This document shows, in pieces, positions 54,503-64,000 of a DNA stretch of 64,000 bases. Both the position numbers and the translations under genes were made by a program. Source of the stretch: Falciphora oryzae (lineage: Eukaryota; Ascomycota; Sordariomycetes; Magnaporthales; Magnaporthaceae). The notes under the pieces were generated by a model, which saw only the letters and a program-made list of their open reading frames with translations, did not search any database and was not told where the DNA came from. The DNA is taken from NCBI GenBank assembly GCA_000733355.1, contig JNVV01000015.1:478663-542662 (forward strand). Direction: 5' to 3'. Each line of letters opens with the position of its first letter. Position 1 is the stretch's first letter.

Positions 54503-56945
54503 TCAAATCAAGTAAATGTTGTCAAGGTCCGGTTCCTCCTTCGCCAACATCCAATCATCACACAAATCAAGCTCGCGAACAGTGTCCCTCCCTAGTCTGC
54601 CCAGGTTCCAGTCTCCAAACACGTAGCTCCAGGTTTCATCTGGATATTGAACATTATGCTCGTCTGGGCCTGGACAGGACTTAGCCATGCTGAAGTATCC
54701 AACCCTCCGGAAGAAGCGGCGCTCATCCTTGGCCTGTGAGGACTCCTTCTGCTCCTTGAGCACCAGTCCATACATTGCGTTTGCCTTGCGGTATTTAAAT
54801 GGCATGAAAAAATAGCCATTCATACTCCCATTGGAAGCTTCTGACTGTGTTTTCATCTCTTCGAGCAGCTCATCGCAGTCAAGTGCGATGGAAGCGAGCC
54901 TTGCAGTCCTTTCGCCGTCGGCGGGGATCAGAGGGGCAGCGAGAGATGTTTTTATGGCTGTAAACTGGGGATTGGGGGCTAAAGGGACTAAGATGGAGGT
55001 AAGATGTAATGTTGCTGACTTGCGCGTCCGTGGCCACCCGAACTGGTCGAAGTTGTCGGTGTCTGGTTTGGTAGCCAGTCGTGCAAAGTGGTTGCAGGGT
55101 CCCGTGAAATTATTATAGTGAACTGTGTTTGGACAGCTAAGCCACGACCATGTCGGAATGATAGGCTCCCCGGATTCCTGTTCAGTGTTGCCTCCAAGGT
55201 CTTTCTCGGTGGAGGTTCGCCGCCGAGAGTCAAAGCCACGCTCGCGTTGCCATAGCAGCTGGGATACGAAGTCGTAGCCGCGGCTCGGGTGTGGTGGCGA
55301 GGACCAGAGCCCGGCGCAGTAAGCCCCGAAATAAGGAGATAGAATGGTGACCACACCGGCGAGAGCTTTGGTCCGATCCAACCAGTAAGTGAACTCGGCC
55401 CTTGAGAACGCAGTGATCACAAAGCACCAGGAGTGCCAGCCTGCACTGCGTCTCTGCTCGGTGTGTTCGGGCAAAAGGGCCAGATGCCGTAAATCAGCGA
55501 TGGCGTGCTTCTTAATGAAGGAAGGTGCGCCATTAGGGTAGGTTTCGCTGCACAGCACCCCAGTGCAGTACCACCAAGCCTGTTTTCTGGTCAGGTAAAG
55601 GGTCGCAGGTGCCAGCAGCACCTCCTGGTGCACCCAGCCGCGGGCTAACAACATCGACCGGGAAATATGATCGTGGAAAGCCATTCCGTCGTGCACCACG
55701 GTTGGTTCGGGCCAAGTTTCAAAATCTCCTTCTCCCCACACGTTCTGGAGAGCCAAGTTGCTGGGTGATGATATGACGGGGAGTAGCACATGCGGTTGCT
55801 GCCGGATCCAGCCGTTCTGGTGGGACTCCTCGTCCACAACTGCAATGTTGAAGAGGCCCCCACCGTAGACGTCTCCCATCAGGGCGGCTTCGCGCTCCCA
55901 ATCGGCTTCTGAGTCTTGGAAGATGCACAAGGAATCGATCCAAAGATGGTTCACGCCAATGTGACGAGCGAGGGTAGCGGCGTCTCGGAACGCGGGAGGT
56001 AGCGAGCTGAGCGGGATGCCGAGCGATTGCATCTCCGCCTCGTTGGCCCGATGGAGTTTTGGCGGGTTTGGTCTTCCGGGGATCGACCAGCGATGGCTGA
56101 GGGTGATGTAGGCCCCTCGCCAGCCATCTTCAGGCACGCGGAGAACCAGGTGTGATTCCCCGACTTCCAGGATGCGTCGCGGAGCTTGGCGGGTTGTTCT
56201 TCGATAAGCCCTACAACCTTCGTGAGTGTACCAGCAATCGTATGCCCAACGATACACTAAGTCCAGAAGGTCGTCCGGATGAGGGGCTGGTACACATGCA
56301 GTTCTTTCTGATACCACTACCGACGGAAAGTTAGCTTTCTTTAAACCAATGGAAGTTATTCAAGTATACGAATGCCATACGTGCACCAATATTGTAGCGG
56401 AATATCCAATGATTCCACAAGAGGTCGGCGGTCTCACGGCCATAGATGGTTCCGTCGGAGTAAAATTCGATTGAAAGGCTCGCGAAGCCTTTCACTCGCA
56501 TGTTGGCGTAGAACTTGAACATAGTAACTGGTTTTTTCCCGGGGCCAAACATGTCGCATTTCGTTATTGCCTCTCGTAGCACCGGGCGAATATCTGGGTA
56601 GTTGAAGCTCTTGCAACAAAGAGTGCAGCCGCTTTCGATGGCGGCGACTAAGGTTTGTGGAGTCCAATGATGGGCCACCCGAACAGGGCGCGTGTCAATG
56701 TGGTGAGGAATCGAAATGCCGGTGTGAAAAATAGCCCGGCAACAGCTGCAAATCGGAGAAAGGCCGTCGAGGCCGCGTATCATTTCAGCTTCATCCTCGG
56801 TGTCTTCTAGCGCGGGCTGGCTGCTTGTGTCCATTTCGACTGCGGCTGAAGGGAGGGGCGGGGAGAGGGAACGGACGACGAAACATGAAAGTCCACGGAA
56901 TTGGAGAAGGGAACAAGCTGCGCTTTTATCTTTGAGAGCGGTCAT
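54503..56945 (-). CDS. HET-domain protein (intact)
   Basis: The only undamaged HET gene of the window. Two exons: 56381-56945 and 54503-56316; 64-bp intron (GTATGG to GGTAG, GCTAAC branch) giving NIGAL-VSERTACVP; about 792 aa. The N-terminal exon carries CSCCRAIF and SGCTLCCKSF cysteine pairs, often seen before HET domains, and VAAIESGCTLC. The HET domain starts near residue 258 (YITLSHRW), then NHLWIDSLCIFQDSEADWER, LMGDVYGGGLFNIAV and ARGWVHQEVLLAPATLYLT. A long C-terminal region without known domains follows. A start at internal Met38 (56834, MDTSSQPALEDTED) is equally possible, as residues 1-37 look like translated leader. Role: presumed self/non-self recognition or programmed cell death; the partner is unknown. 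Confidence 0.85.
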
Positions 56946-57914
56946 ATAGGTGGCCGCCTGTTGATCCTACATATCATATTGACCAACCAACGTGCATAAT
57001 ATTCCCTGTACAATGGGGCCTGGCCGTTTTCCTGACCAGGCAGACGGGCACGGGTCATGCCACCAGTGAGGCTCAGTGACTCAGCTGCCAACCTTACAGT
57101 GGCATGCAAAGGGTGGTTGTTGGCAGCACAGAGGTTTGACGCCACACTTTTTGGGGCCTCTGAGGTGGACAATTGGGGCTGGGATAGACGGTACTCCAGG
57201 GAGAACGCTGGGCGTTCACAACACGAGACAGAACTGAGGTAAAACAATTGTGGCATACTGGTGCTGTGGTACGCTACATACGGAATTTATCTGGGCTGCA
57301 CTGATCCAAGACCTTCCAAGAGCCTCTTCGGGCATTCCCGTCTTTAGTCTGCGGCGCAAGTTGGTTCCTGACTGCGCGTTTTTGGTTTTTGGGTGACGTC
57401 GGAGCTGGGCCTCAGGATGAAGCTGGGAAGGCACGTGGTGGGCGACAAGCTCCTGATAGGTCAATTGCTCGCTGGAACTGCCCTGGAGCTCCAGCTTTTG
57501 GGCAAGTGCAAGCGGGGCAGATGGGAGAAAGCTTTCCAAAGCGCGCTCCAGATCACGTCGGTTGAAGTGGAGCACGTGCGGCGCAACCGTTCTCCCCTGA
57601 TCCTTGGCTTCAAAGGAAACTCAACTTCCTGCCCGTAGCGCGGCAACTGTTTGATTATCTGTGCTGTGTCATGGCATTGCTGAGCAATTGGGGAGCCGTC
57701 CATCCTTAACCGTTTTCTTTCTGTGTATTCTATCGGAGAGGCTCATCCCAGCTGGTGCATTTTCTGGTCTGCTTCTTTGGTTTCCGTCTTGGCTGGGCAT
57801 TACGTTTTCTTTTGATTGTTTTTCCCTTGGCTCCGATCCACGAACGCCACCCAGCCCAGCTTCCCTGGCCGCTCCGGACCGCCACAACGGGCAGCAACGA
57901 AGCGATACGCCACG
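56946..57914. other. intergenic, promoter side of HET and VTC genes
   Basis: Divergent promoter region. It contains a short coding-like minus-strand segment (listed separately) and otherwise nothing recognised. A T-rich leader (57710-57830) precedes the VTC start. Confidence 0.4.
57216..57611 (-). other. possible coding segment without a start codon
   Basis: One minus-strand frame reads like protein (VSFEAKDQGRTVAPHVLHFN, then DLERALESFLPSAPLALAQK and SEQLTYQELVAHHV) but has no ATG, is preceded by a TGA, and degenerates toward 57216. It may be an exon of a small gene or a relic; I cannot name a family. Confidence 0.25.
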
Positions 57915-60459
57915 ATGCGGTTCGGCAAGACGCTCCGCCAGGCCACGCACGCGCCGTGGAAGGACAAGTACATCGACTACACCAAGCTCAAGTCGCTGCT
58001 GCGCGAGGACCGGTCCGAAGACGACGATGAGCGGTGGACCGAGGAGGACGAGCGCCGCTTCGGCGATGAGCTCCTGAACATCCAGCTCGAGAAGGTCGCC
58101 CGCTTTCAGGAGGAGACCTTCAACTCGCTGCGCGAACGCGTTGACGCCGCTCTCGAAACTCTCAAAGACCTCGGCCCGCACGAGGAGGAAACGTCGGCGG
58201 CAACCGTCAAGGACAAGGGAAAGGGGAAAGAAGAGGATGCCAAGCCCAATGAAGACGCGCCGCTGCTCCACCCACGGGGCGACATCACGGCAGAGCGGCT
58301 GCGCCAGCTCGAGGCGGAGCTGGACCAGATCACTAACGACGTGAAGGAGCTCAAGACGTACAGCACCATCAACTACACGGGCTTCCTCAAGATCGTCAAG
58401 AAGCACGACCGCAAGCGCGGCGAGCGCTACAAGATCCGCCCCATGATGCAGGCCCGCCTGGCCCAGCGGCCCTTCAACTCGGAGCAGGGCTACACCCCAC
58501 TGCTGCGCAAGCTCTCGCTTATGTACTTTGCTATCCGCCAGCACCTCGAAGAGGGTGACACCACCAACCCTGCCGACATCGGCAGCGCCTCGCAGGCCGA
58601 GACGCACAACGGCGAGAAGTACACGGCACACAAATTCTGGGTCCACGCCGACAACCTGCTCGAGGTCAAGACCTACATCCTCCGCCGCCTGCCCGCCCTC
58701 GTCTACAGCCACCAGTCGGCAAAGGAGGTCGACGGCTCCGATGACCCGCGCCTGTCGTCGCTCTACTTTGACAACTCCAAGTTCGACCTTTACAACAAGA
58801 AGCTGGACCAGCAGGGCCAGGCCGCCTCCCTGCGCCTCCGCTGGTTCGGTCAGCTTGCCTCCAGGCCCGACATATTCCTTGAGCAGAAAATGGTGGGCGC
58901 CAACGGGACCAGCGAGGAGAGGAAGTTTGTTATCAAGGAGAAGTACATCAAGGCCTTCCTGGACGGCGACTACTCCATGGAGAAGAGCGTGGAGAAGATG
59001 GAGCGCCAAGGTCGGCCAGCCGAGGAGATCGAGGAGTTCAAGTTGGCCGTCAGCTCGATCCGCCAATTTGTGGCCAAGGACAAGCTGCAGCCGTTGCTGA
59101 GAGCCAACTACGTACGCACGGCGTTCCAGAAGCCAGCCGACGACCGCGTGCGTATCTCGATCGATACGGAGCTCGTCTTCATCCGCGAGGACGTGCTGGA
59201 CTCACGCCACCCGTGCCGCGACCCGGACGACTGGCACCGCCGCGACATCGATAACCGCAACCTGACCTACCCGTTCCGCGACGTGAACCCGAGTGAGATC
59301 TCTCGCTTCCCGCACGCGGTGCTTGAGGTCAAGCTTCGCGAAATGGCGGGCGGCAAGTCGAGGCCCGCGTGGGTCGAGGATCTGATGGCGTCACATCTCG
59401 TGCACCCGGTCCCGCGCTTCTCCAAGTTTGCACACGGTGTGGCCAGCCTGTTTGACGACTACGTCAACGCTCTGCCCTTCTGGCTTAGCGATCTCGAGGG
59501 CGACATCCGCAAGGACCCGCAGACGGCCTTCCTGGCCGAGGAGCAGCGCCGGGCCGAGCGCGCCGAGGACGAGATGGTGGTCGGCAGTTTCCTGGGCGCG
59601 TCGGGCCGCATGGGCTCATTTAAGCCAACCATGGCTAGGAGCTCGCCGCTAGGCAAGTCGCTGTTGGCTGAGCGTGCCGCGGCCGAGGGAAGCAGATCGG
59701 CGGCCACGCTTTCCGCCTCACTGCCCGGTGGCGTCGGGGTTCGGAGAGGGTCGACCGCCGAGGATGACGACGCTACGGCCGTCGACGAGCAGCAGCACCA
59801 GGGCCCGAACGGCCAGCAGCATAGGGGCTATGGCACACTGTCCGCGGTCCTCCCGGCCTTCTCGACGAGCCGGCTCGCGCGGGCCAAGAGAGACCGCGAG
59901 GCCGCGGCGCAGCTGCCCGAGGGTGTGGTGGAGCCGGTCGAGTGGCTCAAAAACTCGGGCCCGCTTAGGATCGAGCCCAAGGTGTGGCTGGCCAACGAGC
60001 GCACCTTCCTCAAGTGGCAGCACGTCTCGATCCTGCTGGGCACTCTGGCCGTCGCGCTCTACACGGCCGCCGCGTCGTCGTCTAAGGGGCCGTCGCGCAT
60101 CGCCGAGTGGATGGGAGGGGCGTACCTGGCGCTCGCGGGGCTCACGGGGGCGTGGGGCTATTACACTTTGCGCAAACGACGGGCCATGATCGTGGCGCGC
60201 AGCGGTAAGGACTTTGACGATATGGCCGGCCCTCTGGTGGTTAGCGCCGCGTTGATGCTGGCGCTGGTTCTCAACTTTTTCTTTTCGGTAAGCTTCCTTC
60301 TTCCCCTATCCTTCAATTACCTGTGACCTCACAGAAACTAACCCTATGCCACCCCAAATCCTTCAGTACCAAGCGGCTCTTGAGAGATGGGATCGGGAAG
60401 CCAAGGCGCCCGGGACTGGCGTCAACGCCACCGCTGAACCCGGTGAGCTTCGTCTCTAA
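57915..60459 (+). CDS. vacuolar transporter chaperone, VTC2/VTC3 type (SPX protein)
   Basis: The VTC complex makes polyphosphate and moves it into the vacuole; the SPX domain senses inositol pyrophosphates and so phosphate status. Two exons: 57915-60287 and 60367-60459 (79-bp intron); 821 aa. SPX domain at residues 1 to about 190 (MRFGKTLRQATHAPWKDKYI at the start, INYTGFLKIVKKHDRK near its end). The central tunnel-like domain (about 230-600) has SLYFDNSKFDLYNKKL, LRLRWFGQ, FLEQK, FVIKEKYIKAF, RISIDTELVFIRED and VLEVKL. Three C-terminal membrane spans (about 715-791) form the VTC1-like part. The PPWK-like HAPWKDKYIDY start and overall resemblance favour the Vtc2/3 branch rather than the Vtc4 polymerase. 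Confidence 0.9.
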
Positions 60460-61491
60460 TTTGGGCACAGAATACGCGGACCGTTTGGCGACGAGGGTAT
60501 GTGAACCTGGACGAGTACGAGATAGTACGATAAGTTCGGGGACACGCCAAGGTGATGCGCATTCCGTACAGACACACACACACACACACACACGCACGAT
60601 TCCTTTTCCTTTTCCTTTTTAATGTCTTTCTTTTTGGATCGAGAGTAAAAAAAAGGCTTGCGTAGCCGTGCCTACGCTGTACATTAGATTGTCTAAAATT
60701 GCACGGTCTGTGGCGGTCATTTTCTTCATAGGGCTGTTTCAAGCGACTCGCATTTGTTCGTCTCACCGAGTTCATATCCAAGCATTGTTAGTGTTTCCCG
60801 GGGAAGGACGGCACTTGGGCCCAAAGCCGGGGAAACCCTGGATCAGGATCGGGATCTGGGACCAGGGGGAACAAACAGGGCTGGGAGGGCAGGGTAAGAC
60901 AGGATATCAGCCAGCCAACTCGAGAACCAAAGCCTCAGCTTCTGGGGAAAATTGCATTCCTATGCGGAGAATTACGACGGGGGATACTACTAGTAATACG
61001 ACAAAACCTCGGGACACAGCCGCCGCACTCGATGCTACCCCAGCCCCGCACGAACGTGGGAGGCAACCCCTGGGCACCGCCCACAGCCAGGTGCCTTATT
61101 GGCGGCCCGTTTGCTCGCCGGCTCCCAGGTCCGCGACTTACACCATTTTCCTCCAATCGGGGGAGTCAATGTCGCTTTTTATTCTCTGCTTTTTCTTGAG
61201 GCCCCTTCTCCCACACTTCGCTTGCCCGTGCTAGGTTGCTGTAACCGCGACCTCGCAAGGAGCTCCTCCGAATGGAGCGGATGGTGTCGGCTGCAGATTC
61301 GATTGCCGCTCAGGGCGCATCTGAGGGTACTTGCGGAACTGCTAATATGGCTGGAATGTAGAGGTGCTTAAAATGCCGGGCCGTCCCAGCTCCCATCGTT
61401 CAGCTAACGAGCCACCAGTCTCAGGCTCTGCCGCAACCTCCCGTCCTGGAGCCAGCCTTAGCCCCTGAGTGTTCTGGTCTTGTGTGAGAGC
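60460..61491. other. intergenic
   Basis: 3' flank of the VTC gene and promoter of the GH43 gene. Contains a CA-dinucleotide repeat. No coding evidence. Confidence 0.5.
60572..60593. repeat. (CA)n microsatellite
   Basis: About eleven AC/CA repeats just 3' of the VTC coding region. Confidence 0.9.
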
Positions 61492-62596
61492 ATGCATCTC
61501 GGATCTGCTGTCTTCTTTGCCGCGGCGCTATTTGGCGCCACGGTGCAGGCGTACGCCAACCCTGGCGCCTGCTCTGGCCAATGCTGGAGTCACGACCCGT
61601 CGGTTGTGCGGCGCGACGACGGTACCTTCTTCCGGTTCGAGACGGGCAGCAAAATCGGCATCTGGAAGGCGCCCGACCTGACCGGGCCCTGGACCTACCA
61701 GGGCGCCGCCCTGCCCCAGGGCAGCAGGATCAGCCTGCCGGGGAACCAGGACCTGTGGGTATGTTTGGACGGCTTTGAAACCTTACCGTGTATCTCTCTA
61801 AGTACCGGTTAGTTTGCTGACGAAACGATATAGGCCCCTGATGTGAACAAGGTCGGAAACCAGTACATCATGTATTACAGCGTTTCCACCTTTGGCAGCC
61901 AGGAGTCCGCCATCGGTTACGCCACGTCCCCTAATATGGAGGCCGGGTCCTGGACTGACCGCGGCGCGACGGGCGTCGCCTCCCGGGCCGGCGCGCGCTA
62001 CAATGCTATCGACGCCAACCTCGTCCGTGCGGGCAACAACTGGTTTCTCAACTTCGGGTCGTTCTGGGAAAACATCTTCCAGGTGCCCATGAACGCCGCC
62101 GCGACCCAGGCTTCCGGGAACCCGTATAACATCATCTTCAACAACACCCGGCCCCAGCCGGTCGAGGGGGCATACATCTTCGAGCGGAGCGGCGTGTTTT
62201 GGGCGGTTTTCAGCTCCGGGTCCTGTTGCGGCCTGGACCGGAACAGGCCCCGTCCTGGCGAGGAGTACAAGATCTTTGTGTGCCGCGCTTCGGCGGTCGG
62301 CGGTCCGTACACGGACCGCGGGGGCAGGAGCTGCACTCAGGGGGGCGGGACGCTGCTGCTGTCGAGCCACAACAAGGTCTACGCGCCTGGCGGGCAGGGC
62401 GTCATGATTGATCCGCGACGCGGAACCGTCCTCTACTACCACTATAGTAAGTCTTTCTTTAGTTCTAGTAGACGTTTTTGGCCCATTTCTCTAACTATTG
62501 GTACGCAAAGTGAACACCGACATCGGCTACGCCGACTCCCAGACGCAATTTGGCTGGAACGTTATCGGGTGGTCTGGTGGCTGGCCGAGCGTGTGA
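61492..62596 (+). CDS. GH43 endo-1,5-alpha-L-arabinanase, secreted
   Basis: Cleaves the arabinan side chains of plant pectin. Three exons: 61492-61758, 61834-62446, 62511-62596; introns 75 and 64 bp; 321 aa, the normal size for a single-domain enzyme. A signal peptide of about 20 residues ends GATVQA. The five-bladed propeller family signature is complete: catalytic base Asp35 (CWSHDPSVV), pKa-modulating Asp149 (NAIDANLV) and catalytic acid Glu200 (QPVEGAYIF). NPGACSGQCW near the mature start and VYAPGGQGV near the end are typical of fungal arabinanases. It ends GWSGGWPSV at TGA 62594-62596. It stands alone, with no sugar-utilisation partners in the window. Arabinanase specificity is inferred from resemblance. 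Confidence 0.9.
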
Positions 62597-62785
62597 GTTC
62601 AGTCTTTTATGTGGGCCAAGTGAGTGGGAAAAGGGTTATGCCAGGGGCCGATGTAGATATTTAAGCCAAGTACATACGGACGGCTGGATATTGGGCTTTT
62701 GCTCTCGTTAGTCCATAACCAAATCGAGGCTATCAAGCATGGAACCAACAAAACAAGGCGGAAAAGACCGATGATCGTCGAAGGT

Positions 62786-62956
62786 CTATTCATCAGGGCA
62801 TGCGAGACTTGCTCCTGGCTTTCGCTTGAAGCCGTATGGGCGCTAATAATCAAAAGCAGGCGGGAACAGCCCGGGACGTTGTTTCCAAGCAATGGGAAAA
62901 GCTGATGTCGCGCGGTTGGGATGCCGACTTTGTTGACAAGAGAATGGGTGAGGGTG
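62786..62956 (+). pseudogene. relic of the hypothetical family at 14975-16571
   Basis: 57 codons align without gaps to the C-terminal half of the broken family gene at 16 kb: SIHQGMRDLLLAFA-stop versus SIHRGMRDLLLAFAR, and LMSRGWDADFVDKRMGEG versus LISRGWEADFVDKRMGEM. The stop is TGA where the other copy has an Arg codon, as a single C-to-T change would give. Homology fades on both sides, so it is an isolated fragment just downstream of the GH43 gene. Confidence 0.85.
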
Positions 62957-64000
62957 AGTCCAGGCCACAACCCCCGAGTCTATCTTACATAATCAGATGG
63001 AATCTTGGTTAGCATCAGGGGACCCACAGCTTGCCATGTGACGAGGTTCTCGGCAGGAGGCAACTGCATCCCGTCGCTTTCGTTTGCACAGCCACCGGCC
63101 GACGGCGACCCGGAAGAGAAGTACGCGCAAACCGCGATGGCTTGGACACTTGGCGCAGAGGTGATGCGTGGTGTGCTCCCTCCCAGGCACGCAGGTTAGC
63201 CTAGACTGGCAGCCACACAAGGAAGCTTCCAGGCAGCGCGATGTCGGGTCGGGTCGGGCGGAGTGGCTGGCGAGCCTGCTCCCTTGCGCTGCGGCACAGG
63301 CTAATATTCTGCGATACGTGGTAGGCTATTCCAATTACTTCCATCGGGAGGCGACGTCCGGAGTGGCGCAACTAGTCCATCTACGCAGGAGCTACCACCG
63401 GATAGGAATCAGGCCGCAATATGACACACCACCCCCCACGCAAGCACTGCTCAAGGCCCCCTGTCTGGCTGGCCTTCTCCAGTACCCAGACCAAGCAGGC
63501 ACAATGCCTTTGCAGGCCCTTTATCCAGTGGAGCACATGCCGCGACGTGCATTTGATCTTGCTGGGGGCTATGCAGAGTCGGTTCCATCGCATTCTTGAT
63601 CTCCTCGGCCGAGTGGCTTCCCCCAGGAGCACGTATATATCGACCAAGGCCATGAGAGTCGCGCGTCCCATGAAGACACCCAGTGCATCATCATCTGGAC
63701 CCCGTGCTAAACATCCAAGAAAACTCCTAGCCAAGAGCCCGTCTGCGCGCAGCACTTCTTACCCCTCACTTATAGCCTGCCCCAAACGCCTGGTTACCCC
63801 ACACACCCACCATCCGAGCCCCTGTCGTCAGCGATTTGCCTCAGTCGCACCGGGAGAGGTCCTGCCGTCACTGCACCACGGCTCCTAGCGGGCACTGATA
63901 ACTCTCCGCCCGCCCCGACCTCCCAAGTCTATCGTTTTCCTACACTTCAACTTAGCGACAACCATCTACCTAGGGACCTTTCTCACCCCGGTCTATTTCT
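62957..64000. other. no recognisable gene
   Basis: Frames at 63168-63888 are short and match nothing known. Part may be further decayed sequence belonging to the relic just upstream. Confidence 0.4.

Noticed and set aside
57669..59066. Minus-strand frame of 465 codons
   Set aside because: Antisense of the VTC gene; Leu/Val-rich and no family.

Overview
The window is nuclear DNA of a filamentous ascomycete. Introns are short (45-308 bp), almost all GT-AG with CTAAC/CTGAC-type branch points, and third codon positions are GC-rich. Three HET-domain loci, a LysM effector gene and a Pmt2-type mannosyltransferase point to Sordariomycetes, most likely Sordariales/Chaetomiaceae. That placement is inferred from gene families; no taxonomic search was run.

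Layout. Roughly 1-25 kb is accessory sequence. It holds a decayed HET gene, a small hypothetical gene, a secreted LysM protein, a tandem pair of secreted paralogues (one intact, one broken), an 866-residue conserved hypothetical, several further broken genes (a remnant at 13.7 kb, a 16 kb family member, a HET gene at 17-19 kb, a 20.3 kb gene), a non-coding stretch full of fold-back repeats (21.8-22.8 kb) and an APH-like kinase gene whose start is compromised. Roughly 26-53 kb is housekeeping: a CTL/SLC44 choline-transporter-like protein, a Rab4-like GTPase with two large insertions, Pmt2, the SNARE Bet1, Apc15 and NADH glutamate synthase, the last preceded by about 6.6 kb without a recognisable gene. 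From 54 to 64 kb come an intact HET gene, a VTC2/3-type SPX protein, a GH43 arabinanase and a relic of the broken family seen at 16 kb.

How the genes relate. There is no metabolic cluster. Bet1 (ER-Golgi SNARE), Pmt2 (ER O-mannosylation) and the Rab protein all serve the secretory pathway, but that may be coincidence. The LysM protein and the GH43 enzyme are secreted and face chitin and plant arabinan respectively. The clearest pattern is a contrast: conserved genes are intact through many introns, while at least five accessory genes carry single-base frameshifts or in-frame stops. The most unusual DNA structure is the fold-back cluster, which includes a perfect inverted repeat with 53-bp arms and an 11-nt loop.

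Exon borders were placed by eye from reading frame, splice sites and family conservation. Family names rest on motif recognition; no database search was run.
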